A stretch of DNA of 33,066 bases from Patescibacteria group bacterium AH-259-L05 (GTDB lineage: Bacteria > Patescibacteriota > Patescibacteriia > UBA2591 > UBA6264): assembly GCA_027717985.1 (NCBI GenBank), contig JALLOO010000008.1:1-33066 (forward strand). The letters run 5' to 3'. Below the pieces are notes generated by a model, which was given only the letters and a program-made list of their open reading frames with translations, did no database searches and was not told the DNA's origin. A program made the position numbers and the translations under genes. Position 1 is the first letter of the stretch. Each line of letters begins with the position of its first letter. Shown here piece by piece: positions 30,483 through 33,066 of the stretch.

Positions 30483-30511
30483 AGTATAGCAACCTTCATA
30501 GAAAAAGTCAA
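30483..30511 (-). promoter_or_regulatory. Promoter of the 47-aa membrane protein gene
   Basis: TTGACT (30506-30511) and TATACT (30483-30488) on the minus strand, 17-bp spacer. Confidence 0.7.
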
Positions 30512-30532
30512 TAGCTGTGTTGGGGATAAGGT

Positions 30533-30670
30533 AGCGGCTTTTTTTATAAAAAAAGCTCCGCCGCGATCTTTGACAATTTCAAGTTTTTCTAATGAGTTAA
30601 TTATAGCTCATTACAGTAAATTTTTCAAGAAAAAAGGGCTTGAAAAAATTTATTGTTTTGGCGGCAAGTT
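30533..30670. repeat. Repeat C, copy 2, with an internal insertion
   Basis: It matches copy 1 from AGCGGCTTTTTTTATAAAA to TTTCAAGTTTTTCT, then carries about 65 extra bases, including AATGAG/CTCATT, before the shared ending TTGGCGGCAAGTTC. The left part forms a near-perfect hairpin, GCGGCTTTTTTTA with its complement. Confidence 0.65.
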
Positions 30671-30681
30671 CTTTATTCTTA

Positions 30682-30730
30682 AATTTTGAAAAAGAAAAGA
30701 GCCTCGCACGGTTTGCCCGCATGAGGCTCG
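30682..30730 (-). terminator. Terminator of the GC-rich 301-aa gene
   Basis: GAGCCTC and GAGGCTC (30699-30729) pair, and on the minus strand TTTTCTTTTT follows. Confidence 0.8.
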
Positions 30731-30773
30731 AACTACTTTCACCTTTGACGTGGTGTCGGTTACCGATGGTCAG

Positions 30774-31679
30774 TCAGCGAGTGACCGAGACTTCTCGTGT
30801 CGACTCCTCACCGTTAACCCGAGTACTCACAATCACCTTGCCATCCTTGGAAACCTTCGGAGCGTCGACGGAAAAACTCCGCTCAGAGCTGTATGCATGA
30901 TCCTCAAAGACCTGCTCGGGTTCTTCGAGGCCGTTCTTCCAAGCGAACACTTTGCAACTTATCTGGGCCCCCCTGATATTGCAGTAGTCGATTTGTTCGA
31001 CAACCAGCCATGCCACGACTTCACCGTTCGTCGGTGAATCGCTGAACCGCGCGTTGACCGTAGTCGTAACAAACTGGCCGTTCAGGTAGACCTTCTGGCC
31101 ACCGCCGATACTGGATGGCACGAATTCAAGTCCGCTCCCCGTAAGACCTTCCGGAGTCTCGCCGAGCATCTGCTCGATCTTGACCGCGGTCTCCTGAATT
31201 TTTTCACACTTCCACCTAATAACTTTCTCGCTGTAAATGGGGGGATAGTAGTGGGTCGCCCTTTCGATCGAAGTGACTCTTTTCTTCCAATCTGAAAGAA
31301 AGATGTCATTTTTGGCCGCTTCCAGAAGGTGCTTCATCCTAGGTTCAAGGTTTGCCTGCTCCCAGCTGATCCCGTCGGGGAATCTGTCGCCAAATATGCC
31401 ATTACTATATTGTCCGATTCCATCGATGTATTTCTCTGTCTCTTCCTCAAGAAAAGTCAAGACCACCGCGAGGAGCTCCCTCTGTTCGTCTTTAGGGAGT
31501 TCTCTAAAAGTTCCCCCTTCTCCGAACAGGTTTTCTTTTGTGAATGCTCTGAGTCGTTGTGCCTTCTTCTCCTCCAGAAGTGCCTCGGCCATGGCGAGAG
31601 CCTCCTCCTTCTCGGAATTCTCATCAGCCTGCTGGTTGACGAAGGGGAGAAGACGTTCTGTTACTGTGTTCTGTGTCAT
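30774..31679 (-). CDS. Hypothetical protein with atypical composition (301 aa)
   Basis: A 301-aa soluble protein. The N-terminal half is helical and acidic (SEKEEALAMAEALLEEKKAQ). The C-terminal third, from SSIGGGQKVYLNGQFVTTTV on, looks beta-rich. No family is recognised. The DNA is visibly richer in G and C than all its neighbours and uses codons such as CTC, GTC and GAG far more often, which suggests acquisition from another genome. GGAGAAAAAGG precedes ATG 31679; a consensus promoter and a strong terminator complete the unit. Confidence 0.7.
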   Translation of the reverse strand: MTQNTVTERLLPFVNQQADENSEKEEALAMAEALLEEKKAQRLRAFTKENLFGEGGTFRELPKDEQRELLAVVLTFLEEETEKYIDGIGQYSNGIFGDRFPDGISWEQANLEPRMKHLLEAAKNDIFLSDWKKRVTSIERATHYYPPIYSEKVIRWKCEKIQETAVKIEQMLGETPEGLTGSGLEFVPSSIGGGQKVYLNGQFVTTTVNARFSDSPTNGEVVAWLVVEQIDYCNIRGAQISCKVFAWKNGLEEPEQVFEDHAYSSERSFSVDAPKVSKDGKVIVSTRVNGEESTREVSVTR

Positions 31680-31748
31680 CCTTTTTCTCCTTTCTTTTAT
31701 GAAATGTATTGTTTATGAGCCATTGTGACTCACCTTAGAACTACATTA

Positions 31749-31777
31749 AGTATAGCATAATTTTAGTTATATGTCAA
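31749..31777 (-). promoter_or_regulatory. Promoter of the GC-rich gene
   Basis: TTGACA (31772-31777) and TATACT (31749-31754) on the minus strand, 17-bp spacer. The promoter is AT-rich and host-like, unlike the gene it drives. Confidence 0.8.
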
Positions 31778-31791
31778 GACACATCAAAAAA

Positions 31792-31898
31792 CAGAAATTT
31801 CGAAGAAATTTCTGCCTCAATAAATATGAAAAATTTTCTTTTACAAAATGTGGTTTTTTCGAGCCGACCCCAGTAGTAGAGCAAAGCTCACTACGGGG
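31792..31898. repeat. Two hairpins of unknown role
   Basis: CAGAAATTTC-GAA-GAAATTTCTG is a perfect 10-bp hairpin (31792-31814). CCCCAGTAGTAGAGC and GCTCACTACGGGG (31868-31898) form a second, longer one without a T-run on the minus strand. Confidence 0.6.
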
Positions 31899-31928
31899 CA
31901 GGTATTTTTATCAGTTCTTTAGCAGTTT

Positions 31929-32189
31929 TTATCTATGAGATAAGGCAGGTTCTTTGATTGAGATTTTGCCGCCCCCTTCAACAAGAGTTTTCGTTTTAGA
32001 AAGAAACTTTGTTGCCTCTAAGATTTCAATTAAGACAGGAACATTATCTTTTGTAAAATGAATAACAATATTACCAATTTCTTTAGCGAAATCAATTGGT
32101 TTATCGGTGATTTCCCACATGAGAACATCAGCCTCTGGCTCGTATGAAATTTTTATTTTATTTTTCTTTTTCATATTTATTTTCTGCAT
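31929..32189 (-). CDS. DUF2283 domain-containing protein
   Basis: An 86-aa protein with the DUF2283 pattern: KISYEPEADVLMWEITDKPI, then NIVIHFTKDNVPVLIEILEATKFL. These small proteins have no proven function and often sit beside toxin-antitoxin or stress genes. The start may be ATG 32189 or the in-frame ATG 32174, which would remove five residues; neither has a strong ribosome site. An inverted-repeat operator covers the promoter. Confidence 0.8.
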   Translation of the reverse strand: MQKINMKKKNKIKISYEPEADVLMWEITDKPIDFAKEIGNIVIHFTKDNVPVLIEILEATKFLSKTKTLVEGGGKISIKEPALSHR

Positions 32190-32239
32190 GTTTGCTAAAT
32201 TTTATCATACAAACACATTATGTTTAGTTAGGCTGATCG

Positions 32240-32284
32240 GTGGTGCACTATTTTCAGTATACTGCACCACTGAGAAAAAGTCAA
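32240..32284 (-). promoter_or_regulatory. Promoter and operator of the DUF2283 gene
   Basis: TTGACT (32279-32284) and TATACT (32256-32261), 17-bp spacer, on the minus strand. The inverted repeat GTGGTGCA/TGCACCAC (32240-32247 and 32263-32270) brackets the -10, and CAGTATACTG (32255-32264) is a further perfect palindrome. Confidence 0.75.
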
Positions 32285-32303
32285 TGATTTTGTGGGTCAA
32301 CTA

Positions 32304-33066
32304 CTATTCTACAGTGCTTATTATATCAAATTCATCAGCAATAGCGCCGTTAATATCTTTAAAATAGCAATAAGCTTTATTGGTAACACCGCCATGATTA
32401 AAAATGCAAAACAGCGCGCCATAGTCAGCGTCTTGGTCAGCAGTATAAATGGCCGCCCACCATGGTTTTCGCGCTAATACATCATTTTGTTTGCGTATAC
32501 TTTTGCCGCCCAGCCCTGAAACAAACGCAAATGTCCTGCCTTTTTGAATAATTAAAGTATTATCAGTTGAAGCAATACTTTGAGTTTTGAAATTATCCAT
32601 TAGATGAGTTCTTGAATATGAGTGCTCATGTCCAGTTGCAATAAGAGCACCGCCTTTTCTGCACTCTTCATACGGCTCCCATCCTACTTCATCTTTTTTA
32701 TCCCCAACCTGCATTAAGCGCTGATTTTTGTGCCATGAACAAATTCGCCATGCAGCGTCAGTTGAAGCAAGTTGTTCTTTAATATAGTTTGTATGATCAG
32801 TTCCAAGCGTACCAACGCCTGAAAGTATAAAAAATATACTCTTGTATGTACAAGCTGAATTAACACCTAGATCTCCGTAACATTCTGTTTTATCAATTTT
32901 GTTCAGTCGAGCAGAAAGCTTTTGTTTATATTCTAACCACTTATCAACATCATGATTACCGACTGATGCAAAATATGGAAAATCATGACCCAACACATTG
33001 GTAATTTGTTCATCCCATAAATCAGGACTGTCTTCATAGTCAAAATCGCCCTGATGTAAGACCATG
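32304..33066 (-). CDS. Calcineurin-like metallophosphoesterase, 5' end cut by window
   Basis: At least 253 residues are visible, and the gene continues beyond the right edge, so the first ATG in view is probably internal. Metal-binding motifs appear in order: HQGDFDY, SVGNHDVDKW, CSWHKNQR and ATGHEHSYSRTH. This matches purple-acid-phosphatase-like members of the metallophosphoesterase superfamily. The N-terminal strand with the first Asp-x-His lies outside the window. The substrate is unknown. Confidence 0.85.
   Translation of the reverse strand, partial: MVLHQGDFDYEDSPDLWDEQITNVLGHDFPYFASVGNHDVDKWLEYKQKLSARLNKIDKTECYGDLGVNSACTYKSIFFILSGVGTLGTDHTNYIKEQLASTDAAWRICSWHKNQRLMQVGDKKDEVGWEPYEECRKGGALIATGHEHSYSRTHLMDNFKTQSIASTDNTLIIQKGRTFAFVSGLGGKSIRKQNDVLARKPWWAAIYTADQDADYGALFCIFNHGGVTNKAYCYFKDINGAIADEFDIISTVE

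Noticed and set aside
31273-31728. 151-aa plus-strand ORF and other long plus-strand frames opposite the GC-rich gene
   Set aside because: Antisense shadows of the 301-aa gene, which has promoter, ribosome site and terminator; long frames are expected in GC-richer DNA.

Overview
The window looks like part of a chromosome from an uncultivated, low-GC bacterium, most likely a member of the Candidate Phyla Radiation (Patescibacteria). The evidence is indirect: AT-rich DNA with compact genes, a LexA of the Cys-Gly type, a LemA-HtpX pair, a DUF3179-TlpA-CcdA cluster, many small lineage-specific membrane proteins, and large numbers of short palindromic dispersed repeats. TAA, TAG and TGA all end genes, so UGA recoding is not suggested. 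No rRNA, tRNA or CRISPR array was seen.

Layout. 0-2.4 kb: a Phd/RelE-type toxin-antitoxin pair, an SDR epimerase, and two tiny membrane-protein genes driven by near-identical promoter/operator/leader modules. 2.5-8.1 kb: a minus-strand glutamate synthase cluster (an FMN-barrel paralogue with a 4Fe-4S motif, the FMN/Fe-S catalytic barrel, and a glutaminase fused to a GXGXG domain) without a GltD-type subunit. 8.1-10.1 kb: small membrane proteins, glutaredoxin, a zinc-ribbon protein and D-aminoacyl-tRNA deacylase. 10.1-12 kb: an intact TnpB nuclease directly downstream of a LexA-like repressor with its own operator. 12-16.2 kb: a DUF3108 protein, the DUF3179-TlpA-CcdA redox operon and a SEC-C-like microprotein. 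16.4-27.3 kb: plus-strand housekeeping and envelope genes (DgkA, lipoprotein cyclophilin, LemA, HtpX, class IV aminotransferase, endonuclease III, N-formylglutamate amidohydrolase family, UPF0182, YyaL/DUF255, a 2OG-Fe(II) oxygenase-like protein). 27.4-32.3 kb: a run of short, mostly unrecognised genes, most with their own sigma70-like promoter and several with their own hairpin terminator. The window ends inside a metallophosphoesterase.

Two things tie the window together. First, a roughly 70-bp repeat (called repeat A here) occurs at least eight times. It lies in frame inside ccdA, supplies stop codons for several genes and a start codon for another, and in one place sits in the loop of a second hairpin repeat (repeat B). 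Second, promoters are unusually readable: many are TTGACA-16/17-TATAAT, and several carry perfect inverted repeats over the -10, so much of the local regulation can be predicted from sequence. The strongest candidates for something new are the LexA-TnpB arrangement, the twin operator-controlled microproteins, the 28.4-kb structured-leader microprotein unit and the in-frame repeat A in CcdA.
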